Assembly: GCF_016106005.1 (NCBI RefSeq)
Contig: NZ_JACADR010000009.1
Coordinates: forward strand, 1-43,222
Reading direction: 5' to 3'
Source: Roseomonas rosulenta
GTDB taxonomy: Bacteria > Pseudomonadota > Alphaproteobacteria > Acetobacterales > Acetobacteraceae
Length of the DNA: 43,222 nt
Notes under the pieces: generated by a model
Seen by the model: the letters and a program-made list of their open reading frames with translations, nothing else
Databases searched by the model: none
What the model was told of the DNA's origin: nothing
Translations under genes and position numbers: made by a program
Part shown: positions 32,364 through 41,108 of the stretch, in pieces
Layout of the letters: the number at the start of each line of letters is the position of its first letter
Position numbering within the stretch: the stretch's first letter is position 1

Positions 32364-33281
32364 ATGTACGCCGCCCCGCCCGAAGTCACCGCCCAAATCC
32401 ATACCGAAGTGCCCGAGGCGCTGCGCATCGGCGGCCGCACCAGCGAATGGCTCTATGGTCGCCCCGGCCCGACGCCGCATTCCTTCCTCGAAGGACCGTC
32501 CTTCGACCGCACCGGTAATCTCTGGCTGACTGACATCGTCTTCGGCCGAATCTTCCGCGTCAGCCCGGCCGGCGACTGGAGCGTGGTCGCGGAGTACGAC
32601 GGCGAACCGAACGGCCTTGCCTTCCATCGCGACGGCTGGGCCGCCATCACCGACGCCAAGCGCGGCCTGCTGCGGCTCGATCCCGCCACGGGCGCCGTGA
32701 CTCCCCTGCTGCCGCGCGCGCGGCGCGAGGGCTTCCGCGGCGTCAACGACTGCACGTTCGCTATGAACGGCGACCTGTTCTTCACCGACCAAGGCCAGAC
32801 CGGCCTGCAGGACCCGGCCGGGCGCGCCTATTGCCTGCGTGCCGGCGCCGACCAGGCCGATGCGCTGGTGAGCAATGTCCCAAGCCCGAACGGCCTGGTG
32901 CTGACGCCCGATGGTCATGCGCTTTACGTCGCCGCCACCCGCGACAACGCCATCTGGCGCGTGCCCATCACGCCCGATGGCGGCGTGATCCGCGTGGGAC
33001 GCTTCATCGCCATGTCCGGCGGCTTGGCGGGGCCGGACGGCATGGCGCTCGACACGCAGGGCAACCTGGTGGTCGCGCATGCCGGCATGGGAACGGTGTG
33101 GATCTTCTCGCGGCTGGGCGAACCGTTGCTGCGCATCCGATCCCCGCGCGGGCTCGGCACCACGAATGTGTGCTTCGGCGGGCCCGACAACCGCGACATC
33201 TTCATCACCGAGAGCGAGACCGGCACCGTGCTGCGCACCCGCTGGGAGCATCCGGGCCAGCCGCTGTTCTCCCACGCGTGA
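32364..33281 (+). CDS. SMP-30/gluconolactonase-family protein
   Basis: Six-bladed beta-propeller hydrolase of 305 residues. Metal-site residues: glutamate in FLEGPSFDRTGNLW, asparagine in SPNGLVLTPDG and aspartate in GPDGMALDTQG. Repeated 'GN-LW/LV' strands are visible. The family opens sugar lactones with a Ca2+ or Zn2+. ATG at 32364 follows a gap with no clear promoter. It is followed 55 bp later by an FkbM methyltransferase; a functional link is not obvious. Confidence 0.85.
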   Translation: MYAAPPEVTAQIHTEVPEALRIGGRTSEWLYGRPGPTPHSFLEGPSFDRTGNLWLTDIVFGRIFRVSPAGDWSVVAEYDGEPNGLAFHRDGWAAITDAKRGLLRLDPATGAVTPLLPRARREGFRGVNDCTFAMNGDLFFTDQGQTGLQDPAGRAYCLRAGADQADALVSNVPSPNGLVLTPDGHALYVAATRDNAIWRVPITPDGGVIRVGRFIAMSGGLAGPDGMALDTQGNLVVAHAGMGTVWIFSRLGEPLLRIRSPRGLGTTNVCFGGPDNRDIFITESETGTVLRTRWEHPGQPLFSHA

Positions 33282-33336
33282 ACGAAGTGGAAAGGCCGCC
33301 CGGTCAGGATGCGCGCCGCTGCAGGAGGCAGCGCGC

Positions 33337-34197
33337 ATGCCCGACCGGACCTTCCGTGCCCTGACCGGAGGCGAAAGCCCGCGCGTCAAGATCATCGACA
33401 TCGGCGCCAACCCGATCGATTCCGAACCACCCTATGCCGCCATGCTGCGCGCCGGCGATGCCGAGGTGGTGGGCTTCGAACCGAACCCCGCTGCCCTGGC
33501 CATGCTCGAGCAGCGCCGCGGCCCGCTTGAGCGCTATTTCCCGCACGCCATCGGCGACGGGCAGCGCCACCGGCTGCATGTCTGCCAAGCGCCGGGCATG
33601 ACCTCGCTGCTGGAACCGGACCCCGCGGTGCTCGGCCTGTTCCATGGCTTCCCCGACTGGGGCCGGGTGCTCTCGACGGAACCGATCGACACCGCCCGCC
33701 TGGACGACCTGCCGGAGACCGCCGGCGCCGACCTCCTCAAGCTCGACATCCAGGGCGCCGAGCTCATGGTGCTGCGCCACGCCGAAATCCGCCTGCGCGA
33801 CGCCGTGGTGATCCAGGCCGAGGTCGAGTTCCTGCCGCTCTACAAGGACCAGCCGCTGTTCGGCGACATCGACCTCTTCCTGCGTGCGCGGGACTTCGTG
33901 CTGCATCGCTTCTTCCCCGCCGTCAGCCGTGCCGTGCAGCCGATGATGGTGAACGCCGACCCCTATGCCGGGCTCGGTCAGCTCGTCTGGGCGGATGCGG
34001 TGTTCATCCGCGACTTCGCGCGGCTCGATGCGCTCACCGACCGACAGCTGCTGGCAATGGCGGCAATCCTGCACGATTGCTACGCCGCCTATGACATCGC
34101 CTTCCGGCTGGTGGCGGAGCATGACCGCCGGCGCGGCACCGGTCGCGCCGCGGCCTACCTGGCCGGCCTTCAATCACCCCTGCCGCGCGCGGCCTGA
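33337..34197 (+). CDS. FkbM-family methyltransferase
   Basis: SAM-dependent methyltransferase of 286 residues. Motif I is IIDIGANPIDSEPPYAAML with the acidic VVGFEPN after it; the FkbM-typical LLKLDIQGAELMVLRHA lies in the middle. GANPIDSE replaces the usual GANxG, an asparagine-proline variant seen in some FkbM members. A GCAGGAGG ribosome site lies about 9 bp before the ATG (33337). It may modify a sugar or polysaccharide; the adjacent methyltransferase at 34214 could share the pathway. Confidence 0.82.
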   Translation: MPDRTFRALTGGESPRVKIIDIGANPIDSEPPYAAMLRAGDAEVVGFEPNPAALAMLEQRRGPLERYFPHAIGDGQRHRLHVCQAPGMTSLLEPDPAVLGLFHGFPDWGRVLSTEPIDTARLDDLPETAGADLLKLDIQGAELMVLRHAEIRLRDAVVIQAEVEFLPLYKDQPLFGDIDLFLRARDFVLHRFFPAVSRAVQPMMVNADPYAGLGQLVWADAVFIRDFARLDALTDRQLLAMAAILHDCYAAYDIAFRLVAEHDRRRGTGRAAAYLAGLQSPLPRAA

Positions 34198-34213
34198 GAC
34201 AACGAGACGCCCC

Positions 34214-34795
34214 ATGAGCATCACGGCCGAGGCCCCGCCCACCCTGCGCCGCCTCCTGCATGTCGGCTGCGGCATGCAGGACCCGCGAAAGCTGCCGCCC
34301 GCCTTCTTCGCGCCAGGCGAATGGCGCGAGGTGCGGCTCGACATCGACCCCGCCGTCGCCCCCGATATCCTGGGCTCCATCACGGACATGCCGATGGTCG
34401 GGAGCGCATCCTTCGACGCCGTCTGGTCGGCGCACAACCTCGAGCACCTGTATGCGCACGAGGTCCCGCTCGCGCTGCGCGAGTTCCGGCGCGTGCTGCG
34501 CCCCGGCGGCTTCGCGCTGATCACCCTGCCCGACCTGCAGCGCGCAGCGGAGCTGGTGGCGCAGGACCGGCTGGCGGAACCCGCCTACATCTCCCCCGCC
34601 GGGCCGATCGCGCCGCTCGACATGCTGTACGGCCATGGCGCGGCGATCGCAGCGGGCAACCACTTCATGGCGCACCGCACAGGCTTCACCGCCCGCACGC
34701 TGGAAGCTGCCCTGGTCGCCGCGCGCTTCGATTCCGTGCGCGTCGTGCGGGACGAGCACTACGCGTTCTGGGCCACTGCAACCGTCGCGGGCTGA
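34214..34795 (+). CDS. Class I SAM-dependent methyltransferase
   Basis: 193-residue methyltransferase with LLHVGCGMQDPRKLP (motif I), VRLDIDP (acidic ribose contact), FDAVWSAHNLEHL (motif II) and REFRRVLRPGGFALITLPD (motif III). It is 16 bp behind the FkbM gene. The last 37 bp overlap the convergent AraC regulator gene. Substrate unknown. Confidence 0.85.
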   Translation: MSITAEAPPTLRRLLHVGCGMQDPRKLPPAFFAPGEWREVRLDIDPAVAPDILGSITDMPMVGSASFDAVWSAHNLEHLYAHEVPLALREFRRVLRPGGFALITLPDLQRAAELVAQDRLAEPAYISPAGPIAPLDMLYGHGAAIAAGNHFMAHRTGFTARTLEAALVAARFDSVRVVRDEHYAFWATATVAG

Positions 34796-35595
34796 CCGGT
34801 CCGGACCGCGCCGGGGGTGCTGCCGAAGGCGGCGCGATAGGCCGCCCCGAAGGCCGGGGCGCTGGCATAGCCCACCGCGGCGGCGACCTGTGCCGGAGTC
34901 ATGCCGTTGGCCAGCAGCGCCGCCGCCTCCGCCAGCCGCAGCGCCTGGCGCCAGCGCGCGAAGCCCATGCCGGTCTCGGCACGGAACAGGCGGCGCAGGG
35001 TGCGCGGGCTCGCCCCGGTGCGTTCCGCCCATGCCTCGAGCGTCAGCGCGCTGTCGGGCCGTTCCGCCAACGCGGCCACCAGGCGCTGCAGCCGCGCGTC
35101 CCGCGGCTGCGGCACCGCCAGCGGCAGGGTCGGCGCGCGGGCGATCTCCTCGAGGATCAGCGCGGCCAGATGCCCGCCGCGTCCCTTCTCGTCCCATTCC
35201 AGTGGTTCGGCGCAGGCGGCCAGGATCAGTTCGCGCAGCAGGGGCGCCACGGACAGCACCGCGGGATGCGCCGGCCCCGCCCCGGCGGCATCGGCCCGGA
35301 GGAACAAGGCCCGCATCGCCAGTCCCCGCGGCATTGCCACCGCATGGGGCAGCCCGGCCGGGATCCACAGCGCACGCGCCGGCGGCACGGTGAAGCGCGC
35401 GGCATCGGTGGTCACTCGCATGATTCCGGCCGTCGCATAGAGCAGCTGCGCCCGGTCGTGGCTGTGGCGCGGCACCGTCTCGCCCTCGGCGTAGTCGCGC
35501 GCGAAGGCGGCCAATGGCCGGTCCACCCGGTCCTGCGGGATGTCCCGCCGCGGAGCCTGGCCATTCCGCGACAGCATTTGGCCTGACGTCGCCAT
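34759..35595 (-). CDS. AraC-family transcription regulator with N-terminal cupin
   Basis: DNA-binding regulator of 278 residues. The N-terminal effector domain shows a cupin histidine pattern (VPRHSHDRAQLLYATAG). The C-terminal AraC domain has two helix-turn-helix units: LTLEAWAERTGASPRTLRRL and MTPAQVAAAVGYASAPAFG, with AAFGSTPGAVR at the end. It diverges from an MFS transporter gene 59 bp away, which it probably controls. ATG at 35595 is preferred; an upstream ATG at 35622 would shorten the shared promoter region. The 3' end overlaps the methyltransferase gene. Confidence 0.87.
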   Translation of the reverse strand: MATSGQMLSRNGQAPRRDIPQDRVDRPLAAFARDYAEGETVPRHSHDRAQLLYATAGIMRVTTDAARFTVPPARALWIPAGLPHAVAMPRGLAMRALFLRADAAGAGPAHPAVLSVAPLLRELILAACAEPLEWDEKGRGGHLAALILEEIARAPTLPLAVPQPRDARLQRLVAALAERPDSALTLEAWAERTGASPRTLRRLFRAETGMGFARWRQALRLAEAAALLANGMTPAQVAAAVGYASAPAFGAAYRAAFGSTPGAVRTGQPATVAVAQNA

Positions 35596-35654
35596 GCGGC
35601 CGAGGCTAGCCTGCCGCGACACCCGGGCGGAAGTCCCGGCATCGAGGACCAGCC

Positions 35655-36905
35655 ATGACCGCGGCCCAGCGCCAGGTGGTGTTCATCAACGCCGCCCATA
35701 GCTTCACCCACTACTGCCTGCTGATCCTGGCCACTGCGGTGCTGGCCATGGTCACCCAGGATCGCGCGATGTTTGGCGGCGACTACGGACCGATCCTGGC
35801 GTTGGGCACGGCGATGTTCGTCACCTACGGCCTTGGCGCGCTGCCGATGGGTTGGCTCGCTGACCGGCTCGGCCGGCGGGCGCTGATGACCGCTTTCTTC
35901 CTCGGCACCGGCTTCTTCATGGCCGTGGCCGGCCTGATGAACAGCCCGGTGACGATCGGCGTCGCGCTTGGCCTGATGGGCTGCTTCGCCGCCATCTACC
36001 ATCCGATCGGCACCGCGGTACTGGTCGAGGCTGCGGGCGAGAAGGTCGGCCGCGCCATGGGCATCAACGGCGTCTTCGGCAATATCGGCGTCGCCACCGC
36101 GCCTGTGGTCACCGCCTTCGTCGCGGCCGCGCTGGGCTGGCGCTGGGCCTTCATCATCCCGGGGGTGGTCTGTTTCGCGGTCGGGCTGCTTTATGCTCGC
36201 GAACCCGATTTCGACGCGGTGAAGGCCGGCGGTGGCGCGCGGCCCTTCCCCGAGATCCCGCGCAGCGTGGTGCGGCGCGCCGTGCTGATCCTGATGTCGA
36301 TCGCCGCTGTCTCGGGCCTCGTTTTCAATGCCTATACGCTGCTGATCCCGAAGCTGATGCAGGAACGCCTGGCCAATAGCCCGGACCTGCTGCCGGTGGT
36401 CGGTCTGCTGGCCTTCCTCGCCACCATTTGCGGCGGGCTCACGCAATACACCGTGGGACATATCATCGACCGCACCACGCTGAGGCGCGTGTTCATGCCG
36501 CTCGGCATCGCCGTGGTGCCGGGGCTCCTCGCGCTGTCCTTTCTGGATGGATGGCTGGTGCTGCCGGTTGCGGGCCTGGTCGCAGCCTGTGTCTTCGGCC
36601 AGGTCACGGTGAACGAGACCATGACGGCGCGCTACATCGCCCCGCCTCTGCGCGCGAAGCTGTATTCGATCCGTTTCACCGTCGGCTTCCTCGGCGCCGC
36701 GATTGCGTCCCCCCTGGTGGGCTTCCTGCACGAGGCGACCGGCTCGCTCGCGGTCGCGATGCTGATGCTGGGCAGCTTCGCGATGATCACGCTGGTCTGT
36801 GCCTTCGCCTTCCCCGACCGGCCGGAGGAGCTCAAGCCGGAACTGTGGGCCCGGGCGCCCGAATTCGCTGAAACCGCGCGCCCGGCTGCTTTGCCGGCCG
36901 AATAG
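35655..36905 (+). CDS. MFS transporter
   Basis: Inner-membrane secondary transporter of 416 residues, about 12 membrane segments. The loop 2-3 motif reads GWLADRLGRRALMT, matching the MFS consensus G-x3-D-R-x-G-R-R. A second copy-like segment, GHIIDRTTLRRVF, occurs in the C-terminal half. It is divergent from and probably controlled by the AraC regulator at 34759. Exporter or importer cannot be told. Confidence 0.88.
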   Translation: MTAAQRQVVFINAAHSFTHYCLLILATAVLAMVTQDRAMFGGDYGPILALGTAMFVTYGLGALPMGWLADRLGRRALMTAFFLGTGFFMAVAGLMNSPVTIGVALGLMGCFAAIYHPIGTAVLVEAAGEKVGRAMGINGVFGNIGVATAPVVTAFVAAALGWRWAFIIPGVVCFAVGLLYAREPDFDAVKAGGGARPFPEIPRSVVRRAVLILMSIAAVSGLVFNAYTLLIPKLMQERLANSPDLLPVVGLLAFLATICGGLTQYTVGHIIDRTTLRRVFMPLGIAVVPGLLALSFLDGWLVLPVAGLVAACVFGQVTVNETMTARYIAPPLRAKLYSIRFTVGFLGAAIASPLVGFLHEATGSLAVAMLMLGSFAMITLVCAFAFPDRPEELKPELWARAPEFAETARPAALPAE

Positions 36906-36920
36906 GCTGCCACGGCGATA

Positions 36921-36948
36921 TCCGACCTGATCTGAACATCAGGTTGGA
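36921..36948 (+). terminator. Hairpin after the MFS gene
   Basis: 11-bp arms TCCGACCTGAT and ATCAGGTTGGA with one G-U pair and a 6-nt loop, 16 bp past the MFS stop. No U-tract follows. Plausible transcript end or 3' stabiliser, not a canonical terminator. Confidence 0.45.
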
Positions 36949-36967
36949 TCTCCCGCGGTGGGCAACA

Positions 36968-37006
36968 GCGGTCCCGCCGCATCCCATGTCCAGCTGGCGG
37001 GACCGC
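36968..37006. repeat. Perfect 11-bp inverted repeat
   Basis: GCGGTCCCGCC (36968-36978) and GGCGGGACCGC (36996-37006), separated by 17 nt. Very stable as RNA; non-coding. Confidence 0.75.
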
Positions 37007-37154
37007 GCGCCGGTTCCCCGCGCCTGGCTGCGTCCCTGGGCCTGGCGCGCCACGCGGTCGAGCGCTTCGCGCACCAACATCGCTGCAAGGTCCTGCAGCA
37101 CGTGCCACACGGGTCCGGCAGCCGGTGTGGTGCTACTGCGGCGAAGTATCGTCA

Positions 37155-37199
37155 CCAGTGGCGGTACCGGCACCGCGGGCTTACGCCCCCCGCCACTGG
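37155..37199. repeat. Perfect 10-bp inverted repeat
   Basis: CCAGTGGCGG (37155-37164) and CCGCCACTGG (37190-37199) with a 25-nt spacer. Part of the same gene-free stretch. Confidence 0.7.
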
Positions 37200-37315
37200 A
37201 CCCGCACCATGGCAACACCCGGCAGGCGCGTGGCGGCTTCCGTAGCCGTGCCACCGCCATCCAGGCGATGTGCCTCAAGGATGTCCTATGACAGGCTGAC
37301 CACGGCACCAAAGCC

Positions 37316-37329
37316 AAGCCGGCCGGCTT
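37316..37329. repeat. Perfect 14-bp palindrome upstream of aroE
   Basis: AAGCCGGCCGGCTT with no spacer. Could be an operator for a dimeric regulator in front of aroE; no matching factor is known from the window. Confidence 0.5.
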
Positions 37330-37485
37330 CAACGCTGCCACCGGTTCGCAACATTACGGATCGGAATTCGTTCCAGGAGTTGCCGCTCTCGAGGGGCAAG
37401 CATGGCCCACCGAATCATGCAGCCCGGCGCCGATGCCGGTGTCCGCCCTCTTGCATGTCATCCACCGGCCGGGCTTGCTGCGCGA

Positions 37486-38325
37486 ATGCGCCTTCTCACC
37501 GGTCACGCGCGCCTTGCCGGGGTTCTCGGCTGGCCCGTCTCGCATTCCAGATCACCGCGCCTGCATGGGCATTGGCTGGCAACGCTGGGCATCGATGGCG
37601 CCTACCTGCCGCTGCCGGTGCATCCTGACCGTTTCGCTGCGGCGGTGCGCGCGCTGGCTGATCTCGGGTTTCGCGGCGCGAATGTGACCATCCCCCACAA
37701 GCAGGCAGCCTTCGCTGTGTGCGACGTGGTGGACGCCACGGCGCGACGGGCCGGCGCGGTGAATACCCTGGTGTTCCGTGACGGCCGCATCGAGGGCTCG
37801 AACACCGACGGATTTGGCTTCCTGGAAAGCGTGCGGGAGGGTGCGCCGGGCTGGCAGCCAGCCGACGGGCCGGCCGTGCTGCTGGGTGCTGGCGGGGCCG
37901 CACGCGCCGTGGCTGCCGCCCTGCTCGCTGCCGGCTGCCCGCGCGTCACGCTGGTCAACCGCTCGCGCGACCGTGCCGCGGCCCTCGCGCGTGACCTTGG
38001 CGGGGCGGTGGCGGTGGCCGATGCCCCTCCGGTGGACGACGCCGCGCTGCTCGTGAACACCACCTCGCTCGGCATGCAGGGCCAGCCGCCCCTGGAGATC
38101 GACCTTGCCGCACTGCCGTTTGCGGCCGTGGTCGCCGACATCGTCTATGTTCCGCTCGAGACGTCGTTACTGGCGGCTGCCCGTGCCCGCGGCCTGCGTG
38201 CCGTGGACGGGCTGGGCATGCTCCTGCACCAGGCACGCCCGGGCTTCGAGGCCTGGTTCGGCGTAGCCCCGATCGTCGATGCCGGCCTCCGCGCCGTGGT
38301 CGCAGCCGATATTCCACCCCGATGA
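37486..38325 (+). CDS. aroE: Shikimate dehydrogenase
   Basis: NADP-dependent enzyme reducing 3-dehydroshikimate to shikimate in aromatic amino-acid synthesis; 279 residues from the chosen start. Substrate-site motif GWPVSHSRSPRLH, catalytic lysine in NVTIPHKQAAF, N-x-x-G-F in GSNTDGFGFL, NADP motif GAGGAARAVAAAL and NRSRDRAA are present. ATG 37486 fits the family's N-terminus. ATG 37402 adds 28 residues but has a better ribosome site (GAGGGG, 5 nt spacing), so the longer form remains possible. It overlaps coaE by ATGA. Confidence 0.92.
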   Translation: MRLLTGHARLAGVLGWPVSHSRSPRLHGHWLATLGIDGAYLPLPVHPDRFAAAVRALADLGFRGANVTIPHKQAAFAVCDVVDATARRAGAVNTLVFRDGRIEGSNTDGFGFLESVREGAPGWQPADGPAVLLGAGGAARAVAAALLAAGCPRVTLVNRSRDRAAALARDLGGAVAVADAPPVDDAALLVNTTSLGMQGQPPLEIDLAALPFAAVVADIVYVPLETSLLAAARARGLRAVDGLGMLLHQARPGFEAWFGVAPIVDAGLRAVVAADIPPR

Positions 38326-38918
38326 TCATCCTTGGCCTGACCGGCGGCATCGGGATGGGGAAGTCCACCGCGACTGCCACGCTGCGGCGCCTGCGGATCC
38401 CGGTCTTCGATGCCGACGCGACGGTGCACCGGTTGCAGGCGCGCGGCGGCCGTGCCGTGGCGGCGATCGCCGCAACCTTCCCCGGTAGCGTGCCGGACGG
38501 CCGAGTGGACCGGGAGGCGCTGCGCCGTGCCGTATTGAGCGATGCCGCTGCGCTGAAGCGCCTCGAGGCGATCGTCTGGCCATTGGTACGTGACGAGGAA
38601 CGCCGTTTCCTCGCCCGTTCGCGCCGCGGCGGCGCCCGTGTGGTGGTGCTGGACGTGCCTCTGCTGTTCGAGAATGCTGGCGAGGCGCGTGTGGACCAGG
38701 TGATCGTCGTCTCCGCCCCACTTGCCGTGCAACGCGCGCGGGTGCTGCGTCGGCCTGGCATGACTGCCGATCGCTTTGCCGCCATCCATGCGCGCCAGAT
38801 GCCGGATGGACAGAAGAGGCGCCGCGCGGATCATGTGGTGCGGACCGGCCTCAGCCGCTTCTTCGCCCAGGCGGCGATTCGGCGCATCATCGGCCGGCTC
38901 CGGCACAGCAAGCCCTGA
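38322..38918 (+). CDS. coaE: Dephospho-CoA kinase
   Basis: Last enzyme of coenzyme A synthesis, phosphorylating the 3'-hydroxyl of dephospho-CoA; 198 residues. P-loop GLTGGIGMGKST at the N-terminus; DADATVHRL and VVLDVPLLFENAG are typical. It is coupled to aroE by a 4-bp overlap, an arrangement common in alphaproteobacteria. Followed by dnaQ after 43 bp. Confidence 0.93.
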   Translation: MIILGLTGGIGMGKSTATATLRRLRIPVFDADATVHRLQARGGRAVAAIAATFPGSVPDGRVDREALRRAVLSDAAALKRLEAIVWPLVRDEERRFLARSRRGGARVVVLDVPLLFENAGEARVDQVIVVSAPLAVQRARVLRRPGMTADRFAAIHARQMPDGQKRRRADHVVRTGLSRFFAQAAIRRIIGRLRHSKP

Positions 38919-38961
38919 CCGCGGGATTCCAGCATGCGCGCCGCGCTGGTAGCATCCGGCC

Positions 38962-39660
38962 ATGCGGCAGATCATCCTCGATACCGAGACCACCGGCCTC
39001 GACCCGCTGCAAGGCGACCGCGTCATCGAGGTGGCGGCGGTCGAACTCGTGAACCTGTTGCCGACCGGCGCCGTGTTCCACCGCTTGGTCGATCCGCAGC
39101 GCGACATTCCGGCCGAGGCCACTCGGATCCATGGCTTCACCAACGGTGACCTGGCAGGCAAGCCACGCTTCGCCGATATCATCGCGGAGCTGGTCAGCTT
39201 CCTGGGCGATGCGCCGATCATTGCCCATAACGCGCCCTTCGACTTCGGCTTCCTCGACGCCGAATTCCGCCGCTGCGGCGTCCAGCCGCTGGATCGCGGC
39301 CGCATGATCGACAGCCTGGCACTGGCCAAGCAGCGCTATCCCGGCATGCCGAACAGCCTGGACGCGCTGTGCCGGCGCCTGGGCGTCGACAACTCCATGC
39401 GCAGCTCGCACAACGCCATCCTGGATTGTCGGCTGCTGGCCGAGGTCTATCTCGAACTCATGGGCGGCAAGCAGCCAGGCTTCGAGCTGGCCGCTGCCCT
39501 GGCCAGCCGCGCCGAGACACTCGCAGTGGGAGAAACCGTCGCCTGGACTCCGCGACCCATCCTGGTGAGCGAGCCGCAGGCCACCGATCATGCGACATTC
39601 CTGCAGGCGAAGGTGAAGGACTCGCTCTGGCTGAAGCCGCCCTTCGCCGGGGCACCCTGA
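38962..39660 (+). CDS. dnaQ: DNA polymerase III epsilon subunit (3'-5' proofreading exonuclease)
   Basis: 232-residue DEDDh exonuclease. Exo I ILDTETTGLDP, Exo II IIAHNAPFDFGFLD, Exo III HNAILDCRLLAEVYLEL. The C-terminal tail (about 190-232) contains the region that contacts the polymerase alpha subunit. Sits in the conserved aroE-coaE-dnaQ cluster. Confidence 0.93.
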   Translation: MRQIILDTETTGLDPLQGDRVIEVAAVELVNLLPTGAVFHRLVDPQRDIPAEATRIHGFTNGDLAGKPRFADIIAELVSFLGDAPIIAHNAPFDFGFLDAEFRRCGVQPLDRGRMIDSLALAKQRYPGMPNSLDALCRRLGVDNSMRSSHNAILDCRLLAEVYLELMGGKQPGFELAAALASRAETLAVGETVAWTPRPILVSEPQATDHATFLQAKVKDSLWLKPPFAGAP

Positions 39661-39878
39661 TGCGCATCCTGCTGGGCATCGTCCTCGGCCTGGTCATCGG
39701 CTGGGTCGCGACTACTGCTGCCGTGCTGATCTATGGCGAGATGGCGCATGTCAGCCAGGCCGAAGGCGCCTTCGCAATGGGGGCGATCTTCCTGATCGGC
39801 CCTGTGGGCGGCGTCGCCGGCACGGTAGCTGGGGGAATCCTTGGCATGCGCTGGGCCCGGCGCGCCAGGGCGCGGTAG
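39660..39878 (+). CDS. Small membrane protein, unknown function
   Basis: 72-residue protein with two hydrophobic helices: ILLGIVLGLVIGWVATTAA and AFAMGAIFLIGPVGGVAGT, ending in a basic tail (RWARRARAR). ATG at 39660 overlaps the dnaQ stop by one base. Likely cytoplasmic-membrane. No family recognised. Seven bp separate it from the convergent hemE. Confidence 0.7.
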   Translation: MRILLGIVLGLVIGWVATTAAVLIYGEMAHVSQAEGAFAMGAIFLIGPVGGVAGTVAGGILGMRWARRARAR

Positions 39879-39885
39879 CCGCCTC

Positions 39886-40944
39886 TCAGGCCGAGCGCAG
39901 GATCCGCATGAGCTGCGTCACGTGCTCCGGCGGGGTTTGCGGCACGATGCCATGCCCCAGGTTGAAGACGTAAGGGCGCCCACGCATCGCGCCCAGGATT
40001 GACCGCGCCTCGGCTTCCAGCGCGGCCCCGCCCGCTACCAGCGCCAGCGGGTCGAGGTTGCCCTGCAGTGCCATCGTCGCCGGCACGGCCTGCGCCGCCC
40101 AGCGCGGGTCCATCGAGGTGTCGATCGCCGTCGCATCTACCCCCGCCCGCGCCGCGTAATCCGTCAGCAGCGGCCCGGCGAGGCGCGGGAAACCGATCAG
40201 CGGAATGCCTGGGCAGCGCTTACGCAGCGCGCGGGTGATGGCGGCGGTCGGCTCGATCACCCAGCGGCGGAACTGGCCCGGCGAGAGCATCCCGGCCCAG
40301 GAATCGAAGATCATCAGCGCCTCGGCGCCTGCTTCCACCTGCGCCACGAGGTATTCCACCGTGGCCTCCTGCAGGGTGCGGATCAGCCGGCCGAACAGTG
40401 CCGGATCCTGGTAGGCGAGGCTGCGCGCGGTCGGGAATTCCTTGCTGCCCTTTCCTTCCAGCATGTAGCAGGCGACCGTGAAGCACCCGCCGGCGAAGCC
40501 GATCAGCGTGGTGCGCGGTGCCTCGGCCGCGAGGCCTTCGCGTACACGGGACACTGTCTCGAAGACCGGGGCGGCGCGCGCCACAACCACGGACGGGTCA
40601 AGGGCCGCGATCGCTTCCGCCGTCCGCAGCGGCTCGAGGAGCGGCCCCTCGCCCTCGGCGAAGCGCAGCGGCTGGCCGAGCGCCCAGGGGATCATCAGGA
40701 TGTCCGAGAACAGGATCGCCGCTTCCATGCCGTAGCGACGGATCGGCTGCAGCGTGACCTCGGCCGCGAGCGGCGGGGTGGTGCAGAGGCTGATGAAATC
40801 CCCCGCCTGGGCGCGCAACTCCCGGTATTCCGGCAGGTAGCGCCCGGCCTGGCGCATCAGCCAGGCGGGCGGAGGCCATACGGCCTCGCCACCCAGGGCA
40901 CGCAGGAGGGGCTTGGCCGGGATCGTCGGGCGTTCAGTGTCCAT
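39886..40944 (-). CDS. hemE: Uroporphyrinogen decarboxylase
   Basis: Heme-pathway enzyme converting uroporphyrinogen III to coproporphyrinogen III; 352 residues. Signature 1 PAWLMRQAGRYLPEYRELR near the N-terminus; signature 2 region IFDSWAGMLSPGQF; GFVG-type active-site region FSDILMIPWALGQ; C-terminal GNLDPLAL and FNLGHGIVPQTPPEHV. ATG at 40944 is preferred with a GAAGGG ribosome site; TTG at 40950 is less likely. In alphaproteobacteria hemE is classically beside the replication origin. It is divergent from ppsR across 298 bp. Confidence 0.95.
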   Translation of the reverse strand: MDTERPTIPAKPLLRALGGEAVWPPPAWLMRQAGRYLPEYRELRAQAGDFISLCTTPPLAAEVTLQPIRRYGMEAAILFSDILMIPWALGQPLRFAEGEGPLLEPLRTAEAIAALDPSVVVARAAPVFETVSRVREGLAAEAPRTTLIGFAGGCFTVACYMLEGKGSKEFPTARSLAYQDPALFGRLIRTLQEATVEYLVAQVEAGAEALMIFDSWAGMLSPGQFRRWVIEPTAAITRALRKRCPGIPLIGFPRLAGPLLTDYAARAGVDATAIDTSMDPRWAAQAVPATMALQGNLDPLALVAGGAALEAEARSILGAMRGRPYVFNLGHGIVPQTPPEHVTQLMRILRSA

Positions 40945-41000
40945 GACCAACCCTTCGCAAGGAATCAGGTTTTAAGGAAGGGTGTGAAGGCTGTTGGGGG

Positions 41001-41009
41001 TGTGGATGA
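41001..41009 (-). promoter_or_regulatory. DnaA-box-like site 1
   Basis: TCATCCACA on the minus strand, 8 of 9 to the TTATCCACA consensus, in the left arm of the inverted repeat. Confidence 0.5.
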
Positions 41010-41044
41010 CGGGGATGCAGGTCATCCCCGGCCCGTGTCGCGGC

Positions 41045-41053
41045 TTGTCCACC
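41045..41053 (+). promoter_or_regulatory. DnaA-box-like site 2
   Basis: TTGTCCACC, 7 of 9 to consensus; could be a weak site. Confidence 0.35.
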
Positions 41054-41099
41054 GGGGCGCTTGTGCTCGAAGCCCAGGTCAGTCCTGGCCTTCCCCGGC

Positions 41100-41108
41100 C
41101 TGTCCACA
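41100..41108 (+). promoter_or_regulatory. DnaA-box-like site 3
   Basis: CTGTCCACA, 7 of 9 to consensus. Confidence 0.35.

Larger units (their letters stand above)
36906..37485. other. Gene-free stretch of 580 bp with several inverted repeats
   Basis: No reading frame here has family-like features on either strand. It contains a hairpin just after the MFS gene, two long inverted repeats (36968-37006, 37155-37199) and a 14-bp perfect palindrome (37316-37329). Codon-third-base bias is lost after about 37260, where A+T rises relative to the flanks. The last 84 bp could be coding if aroE begins at 37402. It may hold a structured RNA, or decayed sequence. Confidence 0.5.

Noticed and set aside
37402-37485. 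N-terminal extension of aroE to ATG 37402
   Set aside because: It has the better ribosome site, but the extra 28 residues are unlike AroE N-termini; kept as an alternative, not the main call.
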